Source of the DNA: Takakia lepidozioides
Lineage: Eukaryota; Streptophyta; Takakiopsida; Takakiales; Takakiaceae
DNA: 60,000 nucleotides
Direction: 5' to 3'
NCBI GenBank assembly: GCA_030704615.1
Contig: CM060732.1
Span: 76,243,053 to 76,303,052, forward strand
This document shows, one piece after another, positions 1 to 11,045 of the stretch. Positions within the stretch are counted from its first letter, which is position 1, and the number at the start of each line of letters is the position of its first letter. The notes under the pieces were generated by a model that worked only from the letters and a program-made list of their open reading frames with translations, had not been told where the DNA came from and ran no database searches. Made by a program: the position numbers and the translations under genes.

Positions 1-151
1 AACTTATAGTTGAAGGACCATCAACTTTTAGTATCATTTGTTCATGTAGTATGTCTACAGGTGCGCAACAGTGCTTATATTACGTTGCTTCTAGAATATT
101 CCTAAACTGAGATTTACTTGGGCTGTTTGGTGGATATGTGTTTGTGGTTAG

Positions 152-372
152 TCTTCAATTATGCCACCGGGGCCCACAATGTTCTCGAGGTCATCGGGGC
201 AGACTACTCGGGGTGCAATGCTGCTTTTCCCTTGGCTACCTACACCAGGTCTCCAACCACTGTGACTCTTTCTAAAGCAGGCACATTCTATTTCATCAGT
301 GGAGCACCCGGCGATTGTGAAAGTGGGGCCATGAAACTGGAGGTGAATGCATATAACATCCCTGGAGTTTGA
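152..372 (+). CDS. Phytocyanin-like cupredoxin, 3' exon
   Basis: The reading frame encodes the second half of a plastocyanin-like (phytocyanin) domain: FNY, then GAHNV with the first copper-ligand His, then SGCN with the ligand Cys, then FYFISG and GDCESGAMKL. Phytocyanins are small extracellular blue-copper or copper-free proteins. The usual PGHC motif reads PGDC here, so the second His ligand is Asp, and the disulphide Cys of FIC is Ser; a Met remains near the usual axial position. This resembles early-nodulin-like members with weakened or no copper binding. No ATG opens the frame. A splice acceptor (TTTGTGGTTAG) ends at 151 and would split the codon before FNY, a usual phytocyanin intron position. 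Exon 1 with the signal peptide must lie left of the window or in bases 1-150, where I do not see it. Confidence 0.72.
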
Positions 373-3223
373 ACATGTTATATGTTTGGATAGAACATGA
401 AGAGCACTTGTTCTATGCAAACATGCAGGAAAATGGAGCAGGAGGCCGCGTGAGGAGATGCGAGCTGGCTAATTGGAGACGGAGTACTATATCATTGTTC
501 AGTCTTAATTAATCATGGGACGTGTGAGTTCTATCGAGACCTCCGTTAAAAATGCAGGCAAATAAGTTCCTATCGAATGACATGTGCTAGGGTATTGAAT
601 TTTGTGATGTATACCACTTGTCATAAGTATTTGAATAAATTGTACTGCATTCTTTAGTGTGATCTTCGGGTATATTCAGTGAGTACTACAGATCTAGATC
701 AACTGGTATGTATGCATAACATTTTTGCAGCCTTTGAATTTAAACATCTTCAAACTAATAGCCTCAACATGCAGGAATTTTTATATCCCCTTCGAACAGA
801 CATTGAATGCAGTCTCATGGTCTGGTTATGCCCTTTCGCATGTTGATTCTTGGTAGGTACGCAGGTGATAGATCATAGCTACGTATGTGATACATGTAAC
901 TTTCAACATTCTGTCCACCCGCCCAGTAGTACTGATTGCCAAGGGGTTACCGGCCAATGGGAGGAATTGTTGGAAGAAATTATGAAACCGGAGGACATTT
1001 TCCATCTGAGCAGTGGATAGCACCGTATAATTCAGCTCCGCCTACAACCCTGGACAGCCTGCGCCTACAACCTTGGACAGTCTGCGCCTATAGCAGATAT
1101 GATGGCCGTGAGAATGATTAGAAATGCAGATCTCCTCGATCAGTCTCGTACGAGGGAAGACTAGCGAGCCTTTAATTTGTTGAATCTCATGAAGAACTAC
1201 TTAAGGACTCTGCTCATCAGCACCCTGCACATGATCTAGATAATTTAACTTCAACTGAAGTACTTGTACAACTTATAAAGTAGGCTTAAATTTTTTTTTA
1301 AACTGTATTCGTGGAGCCATTGTTCACTTTTAACGAATACAATGTTTAGTGTTAAAAATTTAATTTGAAGTTCTTTGTTTGTTTGAACAAGTACTCCATC
1401 TTGTGGAACATCTCTTGTGAATTCTAGAGTCCAAGATTCTTTCTTGCCAGCGATAGTACATCCTTCTGAAAGGAATTTCTTGGAAGGAGATAAGGACGCA
1501 GGCCTCCAATTTAATTCATGTACATATATCTTCTTCTTTAATCATACCTTGGGCCGCACTTGGAAGCATCTGTCCAGATGTCCGAGTGCGAACTTCTTCA
1601 GTTGCAGATGCTCAATTGCACGGGTACTTGGGCGAGTTGCTTTGGCAGTAGATTCAGCCCATTTGGTTTCGTCTAGCTCGAGATCAGGGCTGCTCCCCCT
1701 CATTTGTACTCTGGTAAATTGGATGTCCAGTAGTAATTTAATAGTGGTGTCTCTTTCCGCTAATTAATTAACATTTAAAACAAAACAAGATTCCCCGTTG
1801 AATATGTACGTGTATGTATGAAGCTTCAATTGAAACAAGATTGGGCACTCACTTGTTCCCGGAATGAAATTATGAATGCTGGAATAGTGCAAATTTTGCA
1901 CTTCTGTGTGTGCCAAAATGGATATTGGAAGATGTGTTGCTCTAGATAAGACTCAACCTAACATATCAAGATTGAAGCATGTAGTAAAATCATGTATGTG
2001 GACCTTCTGGACGCAAAGACTTATGTACACAGAAGCTCCAGACATGAGTTCGCAACATTTGATATAAGTAAACATTTTTCCATAGAGCAGGCCAGAAGAT
2101 TAAATTAATATGCTAGCTAGATTGGGAGATAAAGAATTATAACTCACATGTGAAGATCTTGCACCTGACTTCAAAGTACTCCTGCCCAAGCCAGTGTAAA
2201 TAAGCTGCGCCACTTCGTTTGCGACTGCCCCCTGTCATGGGGCGGCCTACATATAGCTCTATGTATCTGACATACTTCGCACTAGATTTGGCATTAGGTG
2301 GGAGGAACAAAGCTCTTTTTGTTATGACTGCAGGAAGAGACAATATGGCCAGACGTCACCCAGCTTAGCCTCTTCCATATCCAGATTTATCCAGCTAACC
2401 CCCTTACCTACTTACCACAGGATTAGATTCATTCACATCCACCTTTCCGCCTCGATTGTCCCACCTTTGACTGTGTTTGAAACATATTCCTTCCAAAGCT
2501 TCTCCTTCTCTCTGGTGTAATTGGCCTGTTGTCCCATCCAGTGCTTAGCCGATGCTTATGTCTGTAGTCTGGACAGTGATATTGAATATTAATCTGTAAG
2601 CACCACCATGCAGTTGTGCAGCTCCATACGTTCAAACGCAGCCTCCAAAGACCAAGTTGTAGACACTCGGAAAAACCCTTGTAATGCATTTGCCTGCTTA
2701 GGTAGATTATGATTTCGACAGGAACAGCCACTCAGAACAGGGAAACATGAAGAAAGCAGGACCTGAGCAATTGTCCCACCATAACGGAGGATCTTTAGAG
2801 AACTCATGCCGGCGCTGTTCCATGTTCCATGAGTGACCTGAGCAGTTACACAGTTGATCTAACCAAGCCACAGCCATCAACCCTCCGAAGTACCTTGCAA
2901 ACTCCACGGAAATGTTCCTATTTCTGCCTGCGTAGGAATAATAACCGAGACATGACACTGAGACATGGCGGTATGAGTCTGAGGTCGAGGACTGGCCACG
3001 TCACCGACATGGACGGCCACATATGACGTGGGATTGGGCAAGGCTCAGTGTTGCGCCGTCAAGTCATTATAGCCTTTCTTCCAGCCAGTCTGTTCCTCCC
3101 AGCTGGGTCCTGTGGAACGCTTAGAGATTGAGCAAGCATTTCCTTACTGCATTCTCTCGGAGGGCTGTGAATTTCGTCTCCAATTTAGATTAGTAATTTG
3201 TTGAGATTGTGGGTTAGCGTGCA
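373..3223. other. Intergenic, no gene recognised
   Basis: Several short open frames exist on both strands (the longest about 116 codons at 1417-1767) but none resembles a known family or has a convincing gene context. The stretch is AT-rich, with one small tandem repeat noted separately. The final 200 bases are the presumed upstream region of the F-box pseudogene. Confidence 0.5.
1040..1090. repeat. 23-bp tandem repeat, 2.2 copies
   Basis: Two copies of a 23-base unit starting GCCTACAACC and ending ACAG(C/T)CTGC stand head to tail with two mismatches, followed by five bases of a third copy. Confidence 0.75.
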
Positions 3224-4290
3224 ATGGATCCGAGACTGTGGAAGATGCTACCGGAGGAGCTGCTGCCTCGTGTAATATCTAAGTTGCCGCTATTAGATCT
3301 GCTGCGGATGCATTGCCTGTCCAAGAAATGGAACACACTCATACTTTCGCAGAGCTGGGGACCAAAGTCCCCACAAGCGCCGCCTTCATCGGACAAGGCT
3401 TTTCTGGTTTGGTTTTCCTGCTTGAATGACCGAAAAGTTCTTGTGGCGTACAATCCCAAACAGCAAGCATGGCACAAGTTCGATCTCATTTTTCGTATCC
3501 TGGGATGCCGAATATCGTATGGTGGCTGCAGCAGGAGGATTGGTTTGCCTGATGCAAGAGAGAAAGCTCCAGCAGTCTGAGCCGCACCGTGTAACTCACG
3601 GTGCTTAATCCGTTCAGAAGGTCATGGCGGAAGTTGCCTCCTTTGAAATGTGGGTGGCCCCTCCTCCAGGTAGCGATGTGCTATGATAGAAAACTCAACA
3701 TCTTTAAAGTTCTTGCCACATCGGGCGAATCTAAGACGATGGATGTGCTTGAGCATGCCACGCAGATCTTTGACTCGTTCTTAGATTCCTGGAGATCGAC
3801 CTCGATCTCTAGAGTAATTCCCGATTTGTTCGCTTCTGGCGTCCACTGTAATGGAGGTATGTATTTCCTGAACGAGGTTACCTGGAACATATTGGTTTCC
3901 TACGATTTTTCTCAAGACATTTGGAATGAGTTCTTCGTACCTGTATATTCTGATGATGCTCACATCAATGCGACTCTTATTGTACGGAAATGGCGGTTTT
4001 TTCAGGTCAGTGCAGATCGTCTGGGGTTGCCGGGTTATGTTGACTTCTGTCGTCTCTGGACAAAGAAACAGAAGTGGGTGCACGTGAAAAGAACAATGCT
4101 CGAAGGATTTATTGAGATCCTTCTGAACTGTTCTTTTGGTTATCAAAGCTTCAATCGTGCATGTGTGGGGCAAGGAGATAATGTCTATTTGGTAGGCTTC
4201 CAAGACGGTGTTGTTTCTGGGTTGGTATATGACTTCGACAAGAACTCTTGGTAGGAGCTCCGCAATCTTACCATACTTGGATTGGAGTAA
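3224..4290 (+). pseudogene. F-box/kelch-type protein pseudogene
   Basis: The start encodes a typical plant F-box: MDPRLWKMLPEELLPRVISK, then LPLLDLLRMHCLSKKW. Such proteins are substrate adaptors of SCF ubiquitin ligases. The downstream part has the usual F-box/kelch landmarks VAYNPKQQAWHKF, AAAGGLVCL, NPFRRSWRKLPPL, YDRKLNIFKVL and a C-terminal GLVYDFDKNSW. The protein is broken. Near 3488 it shifts by one base into the frame that carries SWDAEYRMVAAAGGLVCL, and near 3595 it shifts again into the frame of NPFRRSWRKLPPL. In the third frame an in-frame TAG at 4252 precedes a short tail ending at TAA 4288-4290. About 350 residues summed over the frames is the normal family length, so the locus is a nearly full-length relic. 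Assembly indels are an alternative explanation. Confidence 0.8.
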
Positions 4291-5392
4291 ATTTTTTGTG
4301 TTTGAGCCCTCGTTCAGTGACTCAGTCTGGCCAGGAAAGCCTAGTGACTAGAAGGCTAACACGAATGGACGCCCAAATGTGTTGGAGGGAAGGAGGCCTT
4401 GACCAGCAACACTGACGCTGCTGATCTAAGTTCTATTTGCTCATGACTGTCTATATCTGAGTTTTGTTTTTGACAGCTAAATTAGCAAATTGTGTGTCGA
4501 TCGCCCAAATGTGACACTAGAAGAGAAACCGGCTTTTTCCACGGCTCTACCATCTCACACCTGACACATTCCACGGCTTTTATCACGGGTCTATACACTG
4601 AGCCAAGGTGTGGGTCTAAGTATGCCCTAACTGTGGGGTGTCTCACATGTGGTCCACACCCCAGGCAAGAACGGTGTGAAAACAGCCATGAGCGTGGCAG
4701 GGGTTGGCTTAGTTTACATGGCATGTTACACACTTGTGTGAAATGGGAACATACAATTATTTCCACTGATTGTGGTGTATGGGGAGTTTGAGAATGATGC
4801 CCTTGGAAAATGATTATGAACTTCATGTTCATGTTTAGAAATCTGCACGATGGGCTACTAACAAGTGAAGAATACACCCCATTTTCAATCTCTCCATTAT
4901 GAAGTCTAGAATGCCCTTGGTAAAATGAGCATGGGGATCGCATTCAAAGGTGGCCCCGTTCCATTACAACCTATGACACAACTAGGACAAATAGGCATAA
5001 GCATGATTTACACTTTTTGCCACAAATCACTTGCATCATCCTTACGTTGAACTCCTTGTTTATGTGACATGTTTGGACTTTGTCATCTCACACATCAAAG
5101 GAAAAACCAGAATATTTCGAAAAAATCCTAACATAAAAATCCTAACCTAAATTTACTAACAAGTGTTCAAACCAGCCCAATAGTAATATATTTTATTACC
5201 ATTATCAAATGTTTGTCTACGTGGTGTTTTGGTTTTCTAGACAAATCTGGTAGCAGGACTTTAGCCTCTGACCTAGAATGAATCAAAGTGCAAAAGGTTA
5301 AAAAGTCAAAAAGTTGCTAATAAGGTTGCCCATTAGGGTAATCGTGAACACAAAGGAGGGCTGGGACTTGGCATTTTTTTTTGTCTCCCTGC
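4291..5392. other. Intergenic, no gene recognised
   Basis: Overlapping open frames near 4482-4943 on both strands share no family signature. I see no repeat, TIR or RNA gene in this interval. Confidence 0.45.
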
Positions 5393-5415
5393 GCCACACC
5401 ATGTAGCTGAGGGAT

Positions 5416-5485
5416 GGAACGCGATGATCACAGGATATGCAGGGGCGTGGGATGGAGGCGTTGAGCAAATGATGCAAGAAGGAGG
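5416..5485 (+). pseudogene. Degenerate PPR motif fragment upstream of the array
   Basis: Translated in the best frames this reads like the WNAMITGYA...GMEA..QMMQEG core of a PLS-class PPR motif, with small indels. It matches the corresponding part of the array units but is much more diverged. About 280 bases unlike PPR sequence separate it from the first recognisable array unit. It may be the eroded left edge of the parent gene. Confidence 0.5.
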
Positions 5486-6347
5486 AGAGGAGGAGGAGAT
5501 GAGACGAGGAGAAGCTTGCAACATTCTTGCGAGCTTGCCGTTCTTGGGAGAGTTAGCTTGGTCATAGCAGGCCGTGTTTCAATCTCTGCCTACTCAGCTA
5601 CACCGTGGTGGTTCGATCTCACAGACCAATCCGACATTACCTCACTACAGACACAAGCAGCACACACAAGAGGTCATTTTGGGTTGATGGTCGGTCAAGT
5701 CATGACACAACCTCAAGGACAATGTGGTGAGGGCATCTTCTTCTTTGACCAATTTCAGCCTGTTTTGCCCTCTCACATCATGTTTGTGTGCATTGCAATG
5801 CTTGTGCAAGCCTGGCAACCCTTGAGAAGGGCAAAGAGGTGCATGGGGATATCATCAAAGCTGGAATTGTACCTAATGTCATTCTAAACACTTCCCTGGC
5901 AGCTCTGGAAAAGGGGAAGGAGGTCCGTGGTGACATCTTTAGAGCTGGAATTGTACCAAATGTCATTTTGAACAATACCCTAGTGGACATGTATGCAAAA
6001 TGTGGGTGCATCGAGGATGCAAAGGGAGTGTTCAACACTATGGCTGAACGAGATGTGGTGTCGTGGAGTGCGATGCTTGCAGGGTATGCACAGCAGGGAC
6101 GTGGGATGGAGGCTTTGGAAACCTATGAGCAAATGATGGGGGAAGGGGTCCAGCCCGGCCACATTATGTTTGTATGCATTGCAGGCCTGACAACCCTGGA
6201 GAAGGGCAAAAAGGTGCATGGGGATATCATCAAAGCTGGAATTGTACCTAATGACATTCTAAACACTGCCCTGGCAGCTCCATGTTGACACCTTCAGAGC
6301 TGGAATTGTACCAAATGTCATTTTGAACAATACCCTAGTGGACATGT

Positions 6348-7823
6348 ATGCAAAATGTGGGTGCATCGAGGATGCAAAGGGAGTGTTCAACACTATCGCT
6401 GAATAAGATGTGGTGTCGTGGAGTGCGATGCTTGCAGGGTATGCACAGCAGACATGGGATGGAGGCTTTGGAGACCTATGAGCAACTGATGGGGGAAGGG
6501 GTCCAGCCCGACCACATCATGTTTGTATGCATTGCAGGCCTAGCAGCCCTGGAGAAGAGCAAAGAGGTGCATTGGGATATCATCAAAGCTGGAATTGTAC
6601 CTAATGTCATTCGAAACACTGCCCTGGCAGCTCTGGAAAAAGGGAAGGAGGTCCATGGTGACACCTTCAGAGCTAGAATTGTACCAAATGTCATTTTGAA
6701 CAATACCCTAGAGGACATGTATGCAAAATGTGGGTGCATCGGGGATACAAAGGGAGTGTTCAACACTATCGCTGAACGAGATGTGGAGTCGTGGAATGCG
6801 ATGCTTGTAGGGTATGCAGAGCAGGGACGTGGAATGGAGGCTTTGGAGACCTATGAGCAAATGATGGGGAAAGGGGTCCAGCCCCGCCACATCATGTTTG
6901 TATGCATTGTAGGCCTGGCAGCCCTGGAGAAGGGTAAAGAGGTGCATGGGGATATCATCAAAGCTGGAATTGTACCTTATGTCATTCCATACACTGCCTT
7001 GGCAGCTTTGGAAAAGGGGAAGGAGGTCCGTGGTGACATCTTCAGAGCTGGAATTGTACCAAATGTCATTTTGAACAATACCCTAGTGGATATGTACACG
7101 AAATGTGGGTGCATCGCGGATGCAAATGGAGTGTTCAACACTATGGCTGAACGAGATGTGGTGTCGTGGAGTGCGATGCTTGCAGGGTATGCACAGCAGG
7201 GACGTGGGATGGAGGCTTTGGAGACCTATGAGCAAATGATGGGGGAAGGGGTCCAGCCCGGCCACATTATGTTTGTATGCATTGGAGGCCTGGCAGCCCT
7301 GGAGAAGGGTAAAGAGGTGCATGGGGATATCATCAAAGCTGGAATTGTACCTTATGTCATTCCATACACTGCCTTGGCAGCTTTGGAAAAGGGGAAGGAG
7401 GTCCGTGGTGACATCTTCAGAGCTGGAATTGTACCAAATGTCATTTTGAACAATACCCTAGTGGATATGTACACGAAATGTGGGTGCATCGCGGATGCAA
7501 ATGGAGTGTTCAACACTATGGCTGAACGAGATGTGGTGTCGTGGAGTGCGATGCTTGCAGGGTATGCACAGCAGGGACGTGGGATGGAGGCTTTGGAGAC
7601 CTATGAGCAAATGATGGGGAAGGGGTCCAGCCCGGCCACATTATGTTTGTATGCATTGGAGGCCTGGCAGCCCTGGAGAAGGGTAAAGAGGTGCATGGGG
7701 ATATCATCAAAGCTGGAATTGTACCTTATGTCATTCCATACACTGCCCTGGCAGCTTTGGAAAAGGGGAAGGAGGTCCGTGGTGACATCTTCAGAGCTGG
7801 AATTGTACCAAATGTCATTTTGA
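6348..7823 (+). pseudogene. Longest open PPR segment of the array
   Basis: This 491-codon frame spans nearly four units. Its first roughly 35 codons read the repeat out of the PPR frame; a small deletion near 6455 restores it, and the PPR frame then runs from GMEALETYEQLMGEGV to about 7620. There a missing G again puts the end out of frame. The PPR part is long enough to make protein if transcribed, but it has no upstream domain and starts inside a repeat unit. Shorter PPR-frame segments lie at 5788-6288, 7643-7823, 8157-8637 and 9996-10523. Confidence 0.55.
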
Positions 7824-8634
7824 ACAATACCCTAGTGGATACGCAAAATGTGGGTGCATCGGGGATGCAAATGGAGTGCTCAACACTATGGCTGAACGAG
7901 ATGTGGTGTCGTGGATTGCGATGCTTGCAGGGTATGCACAGCAGGGACGTGGGATGGAGGCTTTGGAGACCTATGAGCAAATGATGGGGGAAGGGGTCCA
8001 GCCCGGCGACATTATGTTTGTATGCATTGCATGCCTGGCAGCCTTGCAGAAGGGTAAAGAGGTGCATGGGGATATCATCAAAGCTGGAATTGTACCTTAT
8101 GTCATTCCATACACTACCCTGGCAGCTCCATGGTAAAACCTCCAGAGCTGGAATTGTACCAAATGTGCACAATACCCTGGTGGACATGTATGCAAAATGT
8201 GGGTGCATCGAGGATGCAAAGGGAGTGTTCAACACTATGGCTGAACGAGATGTGGTGTCGTGGAGTGCGATGCTTGCAGGGTATGCACAACATGGACGTG
8301 AGATGGAGGCTTTGGAGACCTATGAGCAACTGATGGGGGAAGAGGTCCAACCCGGCCACATCATGTTTGTATGCATTGCAGGCCTTGCAGCCCTGGAGAA
8401 GAGCAAAGAGGTGCATGGGGATATCATCAAAGCTGAAATTGTACCTAATGTCATTCAAAACACTACCCTGGCAGCTCTGGAAAAAGGGAAGGAGGTCCAT
8501 GGTGACACCTTCAGAGCTGGAATTGTACCAAATGTCATTTTGAACAATACCCTAGAGGACATGTATGCAAAATGTGGGTGCATCGGGGATACAAAGGGAG
8601 TGTTCAACACTATCGCTGAACGAGATGTGGTGTC

Positions 8635-9606
8635 GTGGAGATGCTTGTAGGGTATGCACAGCAGGGACGTGGGATGGAGGCTTTGGAGACCTATGAGCAA
8701 ATGATGGAGGAAGGGGTCCAGCCCAGCCACATTATGATTGTATGCATTGGAGGCCTGGCAGCCCTGGAGAAGGGTAAAGAGGTGCATGGGGATATCATCA
8801 AAGCTGAAATTGTACCTAATGTCATTCAAAACACTGCCCTGTCAGCTCTGGAAAAGGGGAAGGAGGTCCGTGGTGACATCTTCAGAGCTGGAATTGTACC
8901 AAATGTCATTTTGAACAATACCTTAGTGGATATGTACGCAAAATGTGGGTGCATCGGGGATGCAAATGGAGTGTTCAACACTATGGCTGAACGAGATGTG
9001 GTGTCGTGGAGTGCGATGCTTGTAGGGAATGCACAGCAGGGACGTGGGATGGAGGCTTTGGAGACCTATGAGCAAATGATGGGGGAAGGGGTCCAGCCCG
9101 GCCAAATTATGTTTGTATGCATTGCAGGCCTGGCAGCCCTGGAGAAGGGTAAAGAGGTGCATGGGGATATCATCAAAGCTGGAATTGTACCTTATGTCAT
9201 TCCATACACTGCCCTGGCAGCTTTGGAAAAGGGGAAGGAGGTCCGTGGTGACATCTTCAGAGCTGGAATTGTACCAAATGTCATTTTGAACAATACTCTA
9301 GTGGATATGTACGCAAAATGTGGGTGCATCGGGGATGCAAATGGAGTGTTCAACACTATGGCTGAACGAGATGTGGTGTCGTGGAGTGCGATGCTTGCAG
9401 GGTATGCACAGCAGGGACGTGGGATGGAGGCTTTGGAGACCTATGAGCAAATGATGGGGGAAGGGGTCCAGCCCGGCCACATTATGTTTGTATGCATTGG
9501 AGGCCTGGCAGCCCTGGAGAAGGGTAAAGAGGTGCATGGGGATATCATCAAAGCTGTAATTGTACCTTATGTCATTCCATACACTGCCCTGGCAGCTCCA
9601 TGGTAA
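8635..9606 (+). pseudogene. Second long open PPR segment of the array
   Basis: This 323-codon frame covers about two and a half units in the correct PPR frame. It ends at a TAA created by the 20-base deletion of a short-type unit (GGCAGCTCCATGG junction). Each unit has the same predicted RNA-contact residues, so it would not specify a complex target. Confidence 0.55.
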
Positions 9607-11045
9607 AACCTCTAGAGCTGGAATTGTACCAAATGTCATTTTGCACAATACCCTGGTGGACATGTATGCAAAATGTGGGTGCATCGAGGATGCAAAGGGA
9701 GTGTTCAACACTATGGCTGAATGAGATGTGGTGTCGTGGAGTGCGATGCTTGCAGGGTATGCACAACATGGACGTGGGATGGATGCTTTGGAAACCTATG
9801 AGCAAATGATGGGGGAAGGGGTCCAGCCCGGCCACATTATGTTTGTATGCATTGCAGGCCTGGCAACCCTGGAGAAGGGCAAAAAGGTGCATGGGGATAT
9901 CATCAAAGCTGGAATTGTACCTAATGACATTCTAAACACTGCCCTGGCAGCTCCATGTTGACACCTTCAGAGCTGGAATTGTACCAAATGTCATTTTGAA
10001 CAATACCCTAGTGGACATGTATGCAAAATGTGGGTGCATCGAGGATGCAAAGGGAGTGTTCAACACTATGGCTGAACGAGATGTGGTGTCGTGGAGTGCG
10101 ATGCTTGCAGGGTATGCACAACATGGACGTGGGACGGAGGCTTTGGAGACCTATGAGCAACTGATGGGGGAAGAGGTCCAACCCGGCCACATCATGTTTG
10201 TATGCATTGCAGGGCTGGCAGCCCTGGAGAAGGGCAAAGAGGTGCATGGGGATATTATCAAAGCTGAAATTGTACCTAATGTCATTCAAAACACTACTCT
10301 GGCAGCTCTGGAAAAAGGGAAGGAGGTCCATGGTGACTTCTTCAGAGCTAGAATTGTACCAAATGTCATTTTGAACAATACCCTAGAGGACATGTATGCA
10401 AAATGTGGGTGCATCGGGGATACAAAGGGAGTGTTCAACACTATCGCTGAACGAGATGTGGTGTCGTGGAGTGTGATGCTTGTAGAGTATGCACAGCAGG
10501 GACGTAGGATGGAGGCTTTGTAGACCTATGAGCAAATGATGGGGGAAGGGGTTCAGCCCAGCCACATTATGTTTGTATGCATTGGAGGCCTGGCAGCCCT
10601 GGAGAAGGGTAAAGAGGTGCATGGGGATATCATCAAAGCTGAAATTGTACCTAATGTCATTCGAAACACTGCCCTCGCAGCTCTGGAAAAGGGGAAGGAG
10701 GTCCGTGGTGACATCTTCAGAGCTGGAATTGTACCAAATGTCATTTTGAACAATACCCTTGTGGACATGTACGCAAAATGTGGGTACATCGGAATGGAGT
10801 GTTCAACACTATGGCTAAACGGGATGTGATGTCGTTGAGTGCGATGCTTGTAGGGTATGCACAGCATGGACGTGGGATGGAGGCTTTGGAAACCTATGAG
10901 CAAATGATGGGGGAAGGGGTCCAGCCCGGCCACATCATGTTTGTATGCATTGTAGGCCTGGCAGCCTTGGAGAAAGGCAAAGAGGTGCATGGGGATATCA
11001 TCAATGCTGGAATTGTACCTAATGTCATTCGAAACACTGCCCTCA

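Larger units (their letters stand above)
5771..11045 (+). repeat. Tandem array of about 14 PPR-derived units (355-375 bp)
   Basis: The anchor ATGCTTG(C/T)AGGGTATG recurs at about 6073, 6428, 6801, 7176, 7551, 7921, 8270, 8641, 9016, 9391, 9746, 10101, 10476 and 10844. Spacings are 355, 373, 375, 375, 370, 349, 371, 375, 375, 355, 355, 375 and 368 bases. A 375-base unit is 125 codons and keeps frame; the 355-base variant lacks 20 bases and breaks frame. By eye the units are well over 90% identical. The array starts with a partial unit near 5771 and stops abruptly after GAAACACTGCCCTC near 11045. Confidence 0.93.
5771..11045 (+). pseudogene. PLS-class PPR protein relic, amplified
   Basis: PPR proteins bind organellar RNA one base per motif; PLS-class members mostly serve C-to-U editing. 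Each unit encodes an S-like motif (NTLVDMYAKCGC...GVFNTMAERDVVSW), a 35-residue motif (SAMLAGYAQQGRGMEALETY...), then a shortened L-like stretch (AALEKGKEVHGDIIKAGIVP) followed by a diverged second copy of that stretch (AALEKGKEVRGDIFRAGIVP). No E, E+ or DYW domain follows, no targeting peptide precedes it, and frameshifts or stops fall near 6286, 6405, 7620, 8135, 8640, 9605, 9721, 9958, 10521 and 10790. Identical motifs repeated many times are unlike a normal PPR gene, whose motifs diverge to read different bases. I read it as a decayed gene amplified at DNA level. Transcription cannot be judged. Confidence 0.8.

Noticed and set aside
5778-10990. Many minus-strand open frames across the PPR array (MHLFTLLQGCQA... 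type)
   Set aside because: They are antisense shadows of the PPR repeat; each repeats with the unit and has no independent signature.
5771-11045. CRISPR-like regular repeat
   Set aside because: Units are 355-375 bases, coding, with no unique spacers; the context is a plant nuclear genome.
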